DNA from: Mycolicibacterium sp. YH-1
GTDB taxonomy: Bacteria; Actinomycetota; Actinomycetes; Mycobacteriales; Mycobacteriaceae
Length of the DNA stretch: 64,000 bases
Assembly: GCF_022557175.1 (NCBI RefSeq)
Contig: NZ_CP092915.1
Location: 5,022,001-5,086,000 of the forward strand
Direction: 5' to 3'
Shown piece by piece: positions 17,795 through 27,410 of this stretch; position 1 is the stretch's first letter, and each line of letters begins with the position of its first letter. Below the pieces are notes generated by a model. That model searched no databases, had not been told where the DNA came from, and saw only the letters and a program-made list of their open reading frames with translations. The translations under genes were made by a program, and so were the position numbers.

Positions 17795-18091
17795 ATGGCC
17801 GCGATCACCGACGAGCAGATCGAGCAGGTCCGCGCGCTGGTCGCGTCGATCCCGGCGGGCCGGGTGTCGACGTACGGTGACATCGCGGACGCGGCAGGGC
17901 TTTCCAGTCCGCGGATCGTCGGGTGGATCATGCGCACCGACTCCTCGGACCTGCCGTGGCACCGGGTCATCACCGCGTCGGGCAGACCGGCGCCACATCT
18001 GAGCACCCGGCAGCTGGAGCTGCTGCGCGCCGAGGGTGTGCTCGCCCACGACGGCCGGGTGCCGTTGCGCGACGTGCGCCACGAGTTCTGA
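17795..18091 (+). CDS. Alkyltransferase-like protein (ATL), catalytically dead MGMT fold
   Basis: A 98-residue protein with only the DNA-binding domain of O6-alkylguanine transferases. The active-site P-C-H-R-V is replaced by P-W-H-R-V, with Trp55 in place of the acceptor Cys. The nucleotide-flipping Tyr27 and the finger Arg40 remain. Such proteins bind O6-alkylguanine and hand it to nucleotide excision repair instead of repairing it. It starts one base after the lipV stop. The size is normal for bacterial ATLs. It corresponds to Rv3204. Confidence 0.88.
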   Translation: MAAITDEQIEQVRALVASIPAGRVSTYGDIADAAGLSSPRIVGWIMRTDSSDLPWHRVITASGRPAPHLSTRQLELLRAEGVLAHDGRVPLRDVRHEF

Positions 18092-18099
18092 CGGTCGCG

Positions 18100-18954
18100 C
18101 TACAACACCAATCGGACGAGTGCCGCGGTGCGGGCTAGCCCCGGGAACGCCGCCGCCGTCGAACGCGGGTGCAGCGCATGAACGGCGAGTCGGAACATCA
18201 ATGCACGCAACAACATCTGCGGCCACTCCGGCAGCGGTGACCACCGCTCCACCAGACCGTCGTCGGCCTCACCCCAGGCCAGCGCGTCGACCACGACGAC
18301 ACCGGCCGCCCAGGACGCCGGCCGCCAGTACGGCGTGATGTCGGTGATGCCGGGGGCTGCGGTGCCGGCGAAGAGCACCGTGCCGTAAAGGTCCCCGTGC
18401 ACGAGCTGGCTCGGCGCGCGGGTGGGCTTGCGCAGCGCGGCGAGCGCCTTGATGAGTTCGACGGACCGCTGCCCGTCCGCCGATCCCGGTGCCACCTGCG
18501 CGCCGGGGGGCAGCGCATGCAGCGGACGGTCCTCCCACGCGGCGCGATCGGCGGCGATGAACACATCGACCTCGGTCCACGGCACCGCAGGCGGCTGGGT
18601 CAGGAACCGTGGGCGTTCGAGTTTCGCCGTCGCCTCGTGCAGACGCACCGCGGCCGAGACGACCTCGTCGTGGCGGGGCTCGGGGCTGCCGGTCACGAAT
18701 GTGTCGGCGCGCCACCCGGCGACGACGTACCGGCCGTCAGTGGAGCGGACCGGCCGCGCCAGCCGCACGCCGTCAACGAACAGGGTTTCGCGGACCTTGG
18801 CCGACCATGCGGCGCGGGCGGGCTCGGCGACCATGGACAGCACGACCTCGCCACAGCGCCAGCCTCCCTCCCAACTCATACCGAGTGGGACCGGCCGAAG
18901 CCCGGTTAGGCCGAACGCCGTCAGCACATGATCGGGCGGGCCGTCGACAGTCAC
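18100..18954 (-). CDS. APH-like kinase-fold protein (TIGR02569 family)
   Basis: A 284-residue actinobacterial protein with weak aminoglycoside phosphotransferase features: L-V-H-G-D-L-Y-G-T near residue 197 as the catalytic loop and I-T-D-I-T-P-Y-W as the DFG-like segment. The usual Asn after the catalytic Asp is missing (G-T instead), so phosphotransfer is doubtful. It corresponds to Rv3205c, which is found beside moeZ in mycobacteria. It is 37 bp behind moeZ on the same strand and probably in its transcript. No substrate can be proposed. Confidence 0.75.
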   Translation of the reverse strand: MTVDGPPDHVLTAFGLTGLRPVPLGMSWEGGWRCGEVVLSMVAEPARAAWSAKVRETLFVDGVRLARPVRSTDGRYVVAGWRADTFVTGSPEPRHDEVVSAAVRLHEATAKLERPRFLTQPPAVPWTEVDVFIAADRAAWEDRPLHALPPGAQVAPGSADGQRSVELIKALAALRKPTRAPSQLVHGDLYGTVLFAGTAAPGITDITPYWRPASWAAGVVVVDALAWGEADDGLVERWSPLPEWPQMLLRALMFRLAVHALHPRSTAAAFPGLARTAALVRLVL

Positions 18955-18991
18955 AGGGGTCAGCCTAGGCCGTTGACCGGCTAACTCGCGG

Positions 18992-20185
18992 TCAGTACAT
19001 CACCATGTCGGGTTCGAGTTGCCGCGCCCATGCCACGATTCCGCCCTGCAGGTGCAGCGCATCGGTGAAACCGGCCTTCTTCACGGCAGCTAGCGCCTCG
19101 GCCGATCGGATGCCCGTCTTGCAGTAGAGGACTGGGACTCGATCGTGTGGCAGCCGAGCCAGGCCTTCGCCAGCCTCGATCGCCGACTTCGGAATGAGTT
19201 CGGCACCCTCGATGTGATTGATGTCCCATTCGACGCGCTCACGCACGTCGATGAGCGCCACCTTCTTGCCCGAGTCCATCAGATCGCGCAACTCGCGCGG
19301 GGTGATGGTGGAGTCGGAGGCGGCCTCGGCGGCCGCATCCGAGACGACCCCGCAGAACGCCTCGTAGTCGATGAGTTCGGTGATCTTGGGCGTCGCCGGA
19401 TCCTTGCGGATGTTGATCGTGCGGTACGTCATGTCCAGCGCGTCATAGACCATCAACCGGCCCAGCAGCGGTTCGCCGATACCGGTGATCAGCTTGATGG
19501 CCTCGGTGCCCATCACCGAGGCGATCGAGGCACACAGGATGCCCAGCACCCCGCCCTCGGCACACGAGGGCACCATTCCCGGCGGTGGCGGCTCGGGATA
19601 GAGGTCGCGGTAGTTGAGTCCCTGCTTCTCTCCGGTGGGTCCGTCGGGGGCGTCCTCCCAGAACACCGAGACCTGGCCCTCGAACCGGTAGATCGAGCCC
19701 CACACATACGGCTTGCCCGCCAGTACCGCGGCATCGTTGACCAGATAGCGCGTCGCGAAGTTGTCGGTGCCGTCCAGGATCAGGTCGTACTGGGAGAACA
19801 GTTCGACGGCGTTCTCCGGCTCCAGCCGCACCTCGTGCAGCCGCACCTCGACCAGCGGGTTGATCTCCTTGACGGAGTCGCGGGCACTCTGGGCCTTGGA
19901 CCGGCCGATATCGGACTGGCCGTGAATGATCTGGCGCTGCAGGTTGGATTCGTCGACGACGTCGAAGTCGACGATGCCGATGGTGCCGACACCGGCGGCG
20001 GCCAGGTACAGCAGGGTGGGCGACCCGAGGCCGCCGGCGCCGATCACCAGGACGCGAGCGTTCTTCAGCCGTTTCTGCCCGTCCACGCCGAGGTCGGGAA
20101 TGATCAGGTGACGGCTGTAGCGCGCGACCTCTTCGCGGGTCAGCTCTGCCGCGGGTTGCACCAGCGGCGGCAGCGATGTGGACAC
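18992..20185 (-). CDS. moeZ: MoeZ adenylyltransferase/sulfurtransferase
   Basis: A 397-residue fusion of an E1-like ThiF domain and a rhodanese domain. The ThiF part has the nucleotide loop G-A-G-G-L-G-S-P near residue 49, G-T-D-N-F-A-T-R and V-P-S-C-A-E-G-G-V-L-G with the conserved Cys. The rhodanese active site is Y-C-K-T-G-I-R-S near residue 360. It adenylates and thiocarboxylates small sulfur carriers such as MoaD-type proteins and CysO, feeding molybdopterin and cysteine synthesis. The start is GTG 20185 with AAGGAG just upstream. It is downstream of the DUF3152 gene. It corresponds to Rv3206c (moeB1/moeZ). Confidence 0.93.
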   Translation of the reverse strand: MSTSLPPLVQPAAELTREEVARYSRHLIIPDLGVDGQKRLKNARVLVIGAGGLGSPTLLYLAAAGVGTIGIVDFDVVDESNLQRQIIHGQSDIGRSKAQSARDSVKEINPLVEVRLHEVRLEPENAVELFSQYDLILDGTDNFATRYLVNDAAVLAGKPYVWGSIYRFEGQVSVFWEDAPDGPTGEKQGLNYRDLYPEPPPPGMVPSCAEGGVLGILCASIASVMGTEAIKLITGIGEPLLGRLMVYDALDMTYRTINIRKDPATPKITELIDYEAFCGVVSDAAAEAASDSTITPRELRDLMDSGKKVALIDVRERVEWDINHIEGAELIPKSAIEAGEGLARLPHDRVPVLYCKTGIRSAEALAAVKKAGFTDALHLQGGIVAWARQLEPDMVMY

Positions 20186-20287
20186 CGGAAACTCCTTGTA
20201 TCGAAGTCACAAACCTGATGACCATCACACCAGGCATTGACCTTCAACGGTAATCGCATGGCAGACCTTCCCGGGGGATCGGGTCGA

Positions 20288-21322
20288 TCAGGCGATGGGA
20301 TAGGGCCACGGGTTGAAACGGCACGTCTTGCCGTCGGCCGGGACCGAGCCCGGGTCGAACTTGGCACCGTCATCGTTGCTGGTGGAGAACGTCTGCTGCA
20401 TCATCACCGGGGCCAGCCCGCCGTCGGCACCACAGGGTTCGTGCTGCTGATATCCGATGGCGTGGCCGACCTCGTGGTTGATCAGGTACTGCCGGTAGGA
20501 GCCGATGTCACCCTGGAAGGGCACGGCGCCGCGCACCCACCGCGCCTCGTTGAGGAAGACGCGGGGTTGCGACTGCAGGTAGGCCGGGTTGTAGCACGAC
20601 GCCTCCAGCGGAATGTCGTACCCGCAGCCCTCCCGCACGGTGATCGGCGAGGTCAGCGAGACGCGGAAGTCCGGCTCACCCGGGTGGCTCGCATCCACCC
20701 GCTCGAAGGAGAACTGCGGGTTGTGCGTCCAACTCTTGGGATTGGCCAACGTCTCGCTGACCATTCGCGCGATCGCCTCGTCGCCACCGATCGAGGCCGT
20801 GTCGATACCGTCCTCGACCTCGACGGTGTAGGTGAAGGCCCGTGTCGTGCCCTCGCCCACCCGAGGCGAGGTACCCGGCACGACATGCCAGGTCTTGGCG
20901 CCGGCCTCGGTGAACGGCCCTCCGTCGGGCAGGATGCCGGTCGGCAGATTGGCGTCGAACTGGGTCAGCCCCTTCGGCGGGGCGCCGACGATCGCGGTGC
21001 TGGCCGTGTCGAATGTCGGCGGCCCCTGCAGCGGGCCCTCCGCCTCCGCGTTCTCGACCGCCGGTGGAGCGGTGATGGTCTGGTAGAGGACCACGACGGT
21101 CAGCAGCGCGAGAACCGGCAGTGCATAGGCACGCCAGCCGTAGGTGGAGATGAAGCGGCCCAGCCACGTCTGCTTGCGCAGCTGCTGATGCTCGTCGCGG
21201 TTGGAGCGAACGCGTCCGGAGTCGCCGGCGACCGGGTCGCGCTGGGCGCGCAGCGGCTCTCGCCACTCGTTGCGCACGGCGGGGGCGCGACCGCCCCCGC
21301 GACGCCCCGGGTCGTAGGTCAC
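20288..21322 (-). CDS. Membrane-anchored DUF3152 zinc-protease-like protein
   Basis: A 344-residue protein with a cytoplasmic basic N terminus, one membrane segment (about residues 62-80, A-Y-A-L-P-V-L-A-L-L) and an extracellular domain. Near residue 288 it has H-E-V-G-H-A-I-G-Y-Q-Q-H, a full HExxHxxGxxH zinc-binding motif, followed by a Met in P-V-M-M-Q as in the metzincin Met-turn. Four cysteines could make disulfides outside the cell. The GTG at 21322 (V-T-Y-D-P-G-R-R) is chosen; an open frame runs to 21370. It corresponds to Rv3207c. A secreted metallopeptidase is the natural inference, but the family is uncharacterised. Confidence 0.8.
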   Translation of the reverse strand: MTYDPGRRGGGRAPAVRNEWREPLRAQRDPVAGDSGRVRSNRDEHQQLRKQTWLGRFISTYGWRAYALPVLALLTVVVLYQTITAPPAVENAEAEGPLQGPPTFDTASTAIVGAPPKGLTQFDANLPTGILPDGGPFTEAGAKTWHVVPGTSPRVGEGTTRAFTYTVEVEDGIDTASIGGDEAIARMVSETLANPKSWTHNPQFSFERVDASHPGEPDFRVSLTSPITVREGCGYDIPLEASCYNPAYLQSQPRVFLNEARWVRGAVPFQGDIGSYRQYLINHEVGHAIGYQQHEPCGADGGLAPVMMQQTFSTSNDDGAKFDPGSVPADGKTCRFNPWPYPIA

Positions 21323-21431
21323 CGAACCAGAATGGCACAGACCAGGAGACAGACGGCTTCGGCGCGCCACCCGGTGGCGCCACGGTGGTAGTTCACGCGA
21401 TGGTCCGCGCGGGGGTAGTAGTGTCGGAACG

Positions 21432-22200
<769 letters not shown>

Positions 22201-22203
22201 GCG

Positions 22204-22461
22204 CTACTCGCCCTTGACGGCCTCGGCGCCAACGACGCCGACACCAAAGCCGACCCGGCGCGAGTCCGCGACACCGATCTCGACGTAGTTGATCTTCGAG
22301 GTCTGGACGAGAAAACGCCGACCCTTGTCATCGGTCAGGCTCAACACGCCGGAGTCCTTGCCCAGCGCATCAGTGATCGCCGTCTCCACCTCACTGGGTG
22401 TCTGCGCGCTGCTGAATACCAGCTCGCGCGCACTGTCGGCAACACCGATCTTTACCTCCAC
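22204..22461 (-). CDS. DUF3107 small protein (TB9.4 / Rv3208A-like)
   Basis: An 85-residue acidic protein, M-E-V-K-I-G-V-A-D-S at the start and E-I-G-V-A-D-S-R-R near the end, so the motif G-V-A-D-S occurs twice. It fits the DUF3107 family, called TB9.4 in M. tuberculosis culture extracts. It has no signal peptide or membrane segment. It is convergent with the TetR gene, 3 bases apart. The function is unknown. Confidence 0.8.
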   Translation of the reverse strand: MEVKIGVADSARELVFSSAQTPSEVETAITDALGKDSGVLSLTDDKGRRFLVQTSKINYVEIGVADSRRVGFGVGVVGAEAVKGE

Positions 22462-22727
22462 CGCTGAACCCTTCCGTTCGAATGCGTTGTCTGCCGAGAA
22501 GGCTAGTGGACGAACGGGATCCTCGGCGCCCCGGTGGCTTCGCGCTCCGCGAACACCCCCTCATCCGCTGATCCGGGGCCCGACCCACGGCCCGTCCGGC
22601 ACCCCGAGCCAACTGAGTCCGGACCGTGACCTCGGCGCAGGCGCGTCAACCTCAGGCGTCACTTCTGTCTCGTTAGCATCAGACAAAGCAACGATCCCAC
22701 CAGGACGAGCCAACCCCGGGAAGGGCC

Positions 22728-23660
22728 ATGAGCAGGTCATATCCACCGCGCACACGCCGTTCGACCACCGCGTCACGCTCCACGTCACACGCGTCCTCAC
22801 GGTCGACGCCCCAGCAGCTCGACCAGCGGTATGGCGACTACGGCAGCTCGCCCGGCGGCTCAGGTGACAGCGCGTACGGGTCGTATGGCTCGTACGGGTC
22901 CTACAGCTCGCGATATGGCCGTTCCGAGCAGACCACACAGCTGATCGACGAGAGCCGCTACGCAGGGCCCGGCGCCGACCCGGCCTACGACGATCGCCGC
23001 GGCGCCTCATACGACGACGCCTATGACGACACGTATGGCGACGGTTACGACGATTCCGAGATCTACGAGTACTACGAGCCCATCGACCGCCGGTGGATCT
23101 GGGTAGCCGGGGTGGCCGGCGCCATCCTGCTCATCGCGGTTATCTGCACAGTGGTCATCCTCGGTGGGGGCGACAGCGGCGCAGTGTCAGCGACGGTCAA
23201 TCCGCCTGCGGCCACCACCAGCGCGCCCGCGACGTCGACCGGACTCCCGGAGCCCTCGTTCTCGACCGCGCGCCCCGCGCCCAGCGCCTCGCTACCGCTC
23301 GAGACCATCACCACCGTCGCACCGACACCTTCGGCGACCCTGGCACCGACACCGGCACCCGCTCCGGCTCCGGCCATCGCAGCGCCGGTGCCCAACGCCG
23401 TGACCTACTCGGTCACCGGGAATCGCTCGCTGATCGACTTGGTCACGGTGATCTACACCGACCAGCAGGGCGCGTTGCAGACCGACCTCAACGTGGCGCT
23501 GCCGTGGCACAAGACCGTGATCCTCGATCCCGGCGTCACCCTGAGCTCGGTGACCGCGACCAGCATCACCGGCCAGTTGAACTGCTCGATCGCCGACGGG
23601 GCTGGCGCGGTGATCGCGGCGCAGAACAACAACTCGATGATCGCCACCTGCACCAGGTAG
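22728..23660 (+). CDS. MmpS-like membrane protein with Tyr/Asp-rich cytoplasmic tail (Rv3209-like)
   Basis: A 310-residue protein in three parts. The cytoplasmic N terminus (1-121) is low complexity, with repeated Y-G-S-Y-G-S and Y-D-D units and a final acidic E-I-Y-E-Y-Y-E-P. One membrane helix follows (about 124-148). The outside part begins with a Pro/Ala/Thr linker (155-220) and ends with a beta-sandwich domain like MmpS proteins, with Y-S-V-T-G-N, L-P-W-H-K-T-V and L-N-C-S-I. MmpS proteins support MmpL lipid exporters, but no mmpL gene is nearby. The gene is monocistronic and convergent with the ferritin-like gene. Confidence 0.75.
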   Translation: MSRSYPPRTRRSTTASRSTSHASSRSTPQQLDQRYGDYGSSPGGSGDSAYGSYGSYGSYSSRYGRSEQTTQLIDESRYAGPGADPAYDDRRGASYDDAYDDTYGDGYDDSEIYEYYEPIDRRWIWVAGVAGAILLIAVICTVVILGGGDSGAVSATVNPPAATTSAPATSTGLPEPSFSTARPAPSASLPLETITTVAPTPSATLAPTPAPAPAPAIAAPVPNAVTYSVTGNRSLIDLVTVIYTDQQGALQTDLNVALPWHKTVILDPGVTLSSVTATSITGQLNCSIADGAGAVIAAQNNNSMIATCTR

Positions 23661-23699
23661 CGCTTTGTCAACGCGTTGAGATCGCGCTGCGCGTTGAGA

Positions 23700-24404
23700 T
23701 CACGCCAAGCCGAGTTCGCGCACCCGGGTGTTGTGGGTGTTCTGCAACCGATCGAAGAACTCGCTCATTTGGCCGAGACCCTCGCCACTGGACACGACGA
23801 GATCGACCAGTTCGTCGTGGTCGGCGAGGACGAACTGCGCTTGTGTGATCGCCTCACCGAGAAGACGGCGTGACCACAGCGCAAGCCGGTGCCGTTGCTT
23901 GTCGCTGGCGGTCACCGCTGCCTTCACCTCGGCGACCACGAACTGCGAATGCCCGGTCTCCGCGAGCACCAAGCGCACGACGTCAGACACCTCGGCGGGC
24001 AACGTGTCGGCGATCTCGAGGTAGAAGTCAGCGGCGAGCGCATCGCCGATGTAGGTCTTGACCAACGCCTCGAGCCACGTGCTCGGAGTGGTCAATCGGT
24101 GGTAATTCTCAAGCGCCGGTGCATATTTCGTCATCTCGCGCACCACGTCGACACCGCGGCGCTCCAGCGCGTCGCGCAGCACCTCGTAGTGGTTCATCTC
24201 CGCGGCGGCCATGCTCGCCATGTTGATGCGGCCCGCGAGATTCGGCGCCATTCGCGCCTCATCGGTCAACCGGTAGAACGCCGCCACCTCGCCGTAGGCG
24301 AGCAGCGCGAAGAGTTCGGTGACGCCCGGATGCAGCGCCGAAACACCCGAATCATTGGAGTCTGCCGCCTGCTCTGGTGTCGCCGCGGGCTGCGTCGGAG
24401 TCAT
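23700..24404 (-). CDS. Ferritin-like fold protein (Rv3210c-like)
   Basis: A 234-residue helical protein with metal-ligand pairs typical of the ferritin-like / MiaE-like family: Y-G-E-V-A-A-F near residue 38, A-A-E-M-N-H-Y near residue 65 and L-A-E-T-G-H-S near residue 145, which together give two ExxH units plus lone Glu. A diiron centre is therefore likely, though the reaction is unknown. The ATG at 24404 (M-T-P-T-Q-P) is chosen; the open frame extends upstream with no homologous sequence. It is divergent from rhlE, which lies 233 bp away behind its own leader. Confidence 0.8.
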   Translation of the reverse strand: MTPTQPAATPEQAADSNDSGVSALHPGVTELFALLAYGEVAAFYRLTDEARMAPNLAGRINMASMAAAEMNHYEVLRDALERRGVDVVREMTKYAPALENYHRLTTPSTWLEALVKTYIGDALAADFYLEIADTLPAEVSDVVRLVLAETGHSQFVVAEVKAAVTASDKQRHRLALWSRRLLGEAITQAQFVLADHDELVDLVVSSGEGLGQMSEFFDRLQNTHNTRVRELGLA

Positions 24405-24457
24405 GCGCCAACTGTAGACGGCGGCGCCGGACGGGACGGATCGCGAACGCGACCAGC

Positions 24458-24637
24458 TATGATGTAGGCGGAAGCGACCTGCGAAGCGCGGGACGCGACC
24501 AAAGAAATGTGCGTGCACGCAGTTGGCCCGCCTCCCTCAGGCCAGGGCCCCGGTGCTCCTTCGTCGAAACTCGTGCGCGCGTGAACACCCCGCGAGGACT
24601 TACGAGTTTTGACCCCGAAAGGCTCTGTCGAACACCC
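24458..24637 (+). promoter_or_regulatory. rhlE promoter and leader
   Basis: A good -10 hexamer TATGAT lies at 24458-24463; no clear -35 is seen. About 170 bases then precede the rhlE start codon with no ORF of note, so the helicase mRNA probably has a long 5' leader, as often found for DEAD-box helicase genes. Confidence 0.5.
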
Positions 24638-26170
24638 ATGACTGAAACCACACCAGAAACACCGGAAACCACGCCGGACACCACACCCGAATCCCAAGCA
24701 TCCTTTGCCGACCTCGGCGTCCGCGAGGAGATTGTCCGGGCCCTGGCCGAAGACGGCAAGGAACATCCCTTTGCCATCCAGGAACTCACCATGCCCATGG
24801 CGCTCGCGGGCGACGACCTCATCGGTCAGGCCCGCACCGGTATGGGCAAGACCCTTGCGTTCGGTGTGCCGATGCTCCAGCGCATCACCACCGACACCAA
24901 CCGCGAACTGAGCGGCATCCCGCGAGCGCTGGTAGTCGTTCCCACCCGTGAACTCTGTTTGCAGGTCTACGAGGACATCGCCGGGGCCGCCAAGTACCTC
25001 CGCGCCGGTGACCGCAAGCTGTCCGTCACCTCCATCTACGGCGGGCGCCCCTACGAGGCCCAGATCGAGGCCCTGCAGAGGGGCGTCGACGTCGTCATCG
25101 GCACCCCCGGCCGCCTGCTCGACCTGGCCCAACAGGGCCACCTGCAGCTCGGCGGGCTGAGCATGCTGGTACTCGACGAGGCCGACGAGATGCTGGACCT
25201 GGGCTTCCTGCCCGACATCGAGCGGATCCTCAAGCAGATCCCCGCCGAGCGTCAGGCCATGCTGTTCTCGGCGACGATGCCCGACCCGATCATCACGCTG
25301 GCACGCACCTTCATGAACCAGCCGACGCACATTCGTGCCGAGGCGCCGCACTCGGCGGCCACCCACGACAGCACCGAGCAGTTCGCCTACCGCGCCCACG
25401 CGCTGGACAAGGTCGAGATGGTCAGCCGCATCCTGCAGGCCGACGGCCGTGGCGCGACCATGATCTTCACCCGCACCAAGCGCACCGCCCAGAAGGTCGC
25501 CGACGAACTCGCCGAGCGCGGGTTCAAGGTCGGCGCGGTGCACGGTGACCTCGGCCAGGGTGCCCGCGAGAAGGCACTCAAGTCGTTCCGCACCGGTGAG
25601 GTCGACGTACTCGTCGCCACCGACGTCGCCGCCCGCGGTATCGACATCGACGACATCACGCACGTCATCAACTACCAGATTCCCGAGGACGAGCAGGCCT
25701 ACGTGCACCGCATCGGCCGCACCGGGCGCGCAGGCAAGACCGGTATCGCGGTCACACTGGTCGACTGGGACGAGCTACCCCGCTGGACGATGATCGACAA
25801 GGCACTGGGCCTGAACAACCCCGACCCAGTCGAGACCTACTCCAGCTCGGAGCACCTGTACACCGAGCTGAAGATTCCCGCCGACGCGACCGGATCGATC
25901 GGCAAGGCGACGCGCGCGACCGACAGGCCCAAGCGCGAGCCCCGCGAGCGCGACGCGGCCGCCGAGAGGCCCGCACGCAACCGCGACCGCACCCGTCAGC
26001 GCACCCGCGCGGGCAAGACCGCGTCGGGTCACGTCGAGCAGGCGGAGGCCTCCGGTGACGGCGCGCCCGCAGCCGAGTCATCCGACGAGTCGGCAGCCGG
26101 TGCCAGCCGCAGCAGTGGCCGCCGCAGGCGTCGCCGTCGCAGCAACGCCGCCGCGCCAAGCGCCGGCTAG
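24638..26170 (+). CDS. rhlE: RhlE-type DEAD-box RNA helicase
   Basis: A 510-residue ATP-dependent RNA helicase. The motifs run in order: Q-E near residue 47, A-R-T-G-M-G-K-T (motif I) near residue 64, P-T-R-E-L (Ia), T-P-G-R-L (Ib), V-L-D-E-A-D (II), F-S-A-T-M (III), and H-R-I-G-R-T-G-R-A-G (VI). The C-terminal tail (about 425-510) is disordered, rich in Arg, Glu and Ala, and ends in a poly-Arg block, which suits RNA and ribonucleoprotein binding. The ATG at 24638 is chosen because the helicase N terminus begins right after it. It is upstream of the Rv3212-like gene, 15 bp apart. The homologues act in RNA degradation and cold adaptation. Confidence 0.92.
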   Translation: MTETTPETPETTPDTTPESQASFADLGVREEIVRALAEDGKEHPFAIQELTMPMALAGDDLIGQARTGMGKTLAFGVPMLQRITTDTNRELSGIPRALVVVPTRELCLQVYEDIAGAAKYLRAGDRKLSVTSIYGGRPYEAQIEALQRGVDVVIGTPGRLLDLAQQGHLQLGGLSMLVLDEADEMLDLGFLPDIERILKQIPAERQAMLFSATMPDPIITLARTFMNQPTHIRAEAPHSAATHDSTEQFAYRAHALDKVEMVSRILQADGRGATMIFTRTKRTAQKVADELAERGFKVGAVHGDLGQGAREKALKSFRTGEVDVLVATDVAARGIDIDDITHVINYQIPEDEQAYVHRIGRTGRAGKTGIAVTLVDWDELPRWTMIDKALGLNNPDPVETYSSSEHLYTELKIPADATGSIGKATRATDRPKREPRERDAAAERPARNRDRTRQRTRAGKTASGHVEQAEASGDGAPAAESSDESAAGASRSSGRRRRRRRSNAAAPSAG

Positions 26171-26185
26171 CGCGCGCACTGACCG

Positions 26186-27400
26186 ATGGTCAAACCGGAA
26201 CGACGCACGAGAGGTGACGTGCTGGCGGCCGTCGCGATTGCCGCGGTGATCGCCATCGCCGCGGGAATGATCTGGTGGACCAGCGACGCGCGGGCCACCG
26301 AGAGCCGCCCGGCCGCCTCCGCGGTGCCCGCGCTCAAGTCAGCCCGCGACGTACCGACCACCCTGCGGCAGGCCTGGACTGCGGCCAGCCCACGGACAAC
26401 CCAGCCGGTGCTGGCGGGCGGGTCAGTGGTGACCGGTGACGGACGCCAGGTGGACGGGCGCGACCCCGCCACCGGAGACGTGCTGTGGAGTTACTCCCGT
26501 GGCGCCGACCTGTGCGGTGTGACGTCGGTGTACCAGAACGCGGTGGCGGTCTACCCCGACGACCGCGGCTGCGGTCAGGTCACCACCATCAACGGTAAAA
26601 CCGGCCGCCGCGATGCCACCCGCACCGCCTACGCCGACCCCGAGGTCAGACTGTCATCCGATGGCACCACGGTGCTGTCGGCCGGCGACAACCGGCTTGA
26701 GCTGTGGCGGTCCGACATGGTCCGGATGATCAGCTACGGCGAGCTCGACGCCCGCATCAAGCCCAACGTGCCTGCCCAGCCCCTGTGCCGTCTGGCCTCG
26801 GTGGCAGCCAGCTCCTCTGCCGTATCGGTGATCGAGGACTGCCCCCGGGAGACCGACATGCGACTGACGCTGTTGCGGCCCGCCGACGAGGAAGATCAGC
26901 CCGAGACCAAGACCGTGCCGTTGCCCGGTGTCCCGGTCGACTCCAACGCCCAGGTGATCGCCGTGTCGGAGACGCTGACGGCCGTCTACCTGCCGACGCC
27001 GAAGCCGACGGTCAATGTCATTGACGAGACCGGCACGACCATCGCGAGCACGCTGCTGCCGAAGCCGGCCTCCCCGCAGGCCACCACCACCCGCACCGGT
27101 GACCTGATCACCTGGTGGACCGGTGACAGCGTGATGGTGTTCGACGCCAACGCCCTGCGGTACAAGTTCACCGTCAACGCCGTCGACGGACAGGCTCCCG
27201 TGGGCCCGGCGACGATGATGGCGGGCAGGCTGCTGGTGCCCGTGACCCGCGGCTACGACGTTTTCGATCCGCAGACCGGGCAGGGCGAACGTCACATCGA
27301 GCTCATCCGCCAACCACAGCAGGATCCCGTGGTGCCCGACGTCGCGGGTGCGACGCTGCTCGAACAGCGCGGCGGCACGCTGGTGGCCCTGGTCGGCTGA
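26186..27400 (+). CDS. Membrane-anchored beta-propeller-like protein (Rv3212-like)
   Basis: A 404-residue protein with a short cytoplasmic head, one membrane anchor (about residues 12-31, A-V-A-I-A-A-V-I-A-I-A-A-G) and a long extracytoplasmic part. Recurrent units such as D-P-A-T-G-D-V-L-W-S-Y and D-P-Q-T-G-Q resemble PQQ- or quinoprotein-type beta-propeller blades. It carries at least four cysteines outside the membrane. The start ATG at 26186 lies 15 bp after the rhlE stop. M. tuberculosis Rv3212 occupies the same place. It has no catalytic motif, and its function is unknown. It is convergent with the ParA-like gene, 10 bp apart. Confidence 0.7.
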   Translation: MVKPERRTRGDVLAAVAIAAVIAIAAGMIWWTSDARATESRPAASAVPALKSARDVPTTLRQAWTAASPRTTQPVLAGGSVVTGDGRQVDGRDPATGDVLWSYSRGADLCGVTSVYQNAVAVYPDDRGCGQVTTINGKTGRRDATRTAYADPEVRLSSDGTTVLSAGDNRLELWRSDMVRMISYGELDARIKPNVPAQPLCRLASVAASSSAVSVIEDCPRETDMRLTLLRPADEEDQPETKTVPLPGVPVDSNAQVIAVSETLTAVYLPTPKPTVNVIDETGTTIASTLLPKPASPQATTTRTGDLITWWTGDSVMVFDANALRYKFTVNAVDGQAPVGPATMMAGRLLVPVTRGYDVFDPQTGQGERHIELIRQPQQDPVVPDVAGATLLEQRGGTLVALVG

Positions 27401-27410
27401 CCGGCGCCCG

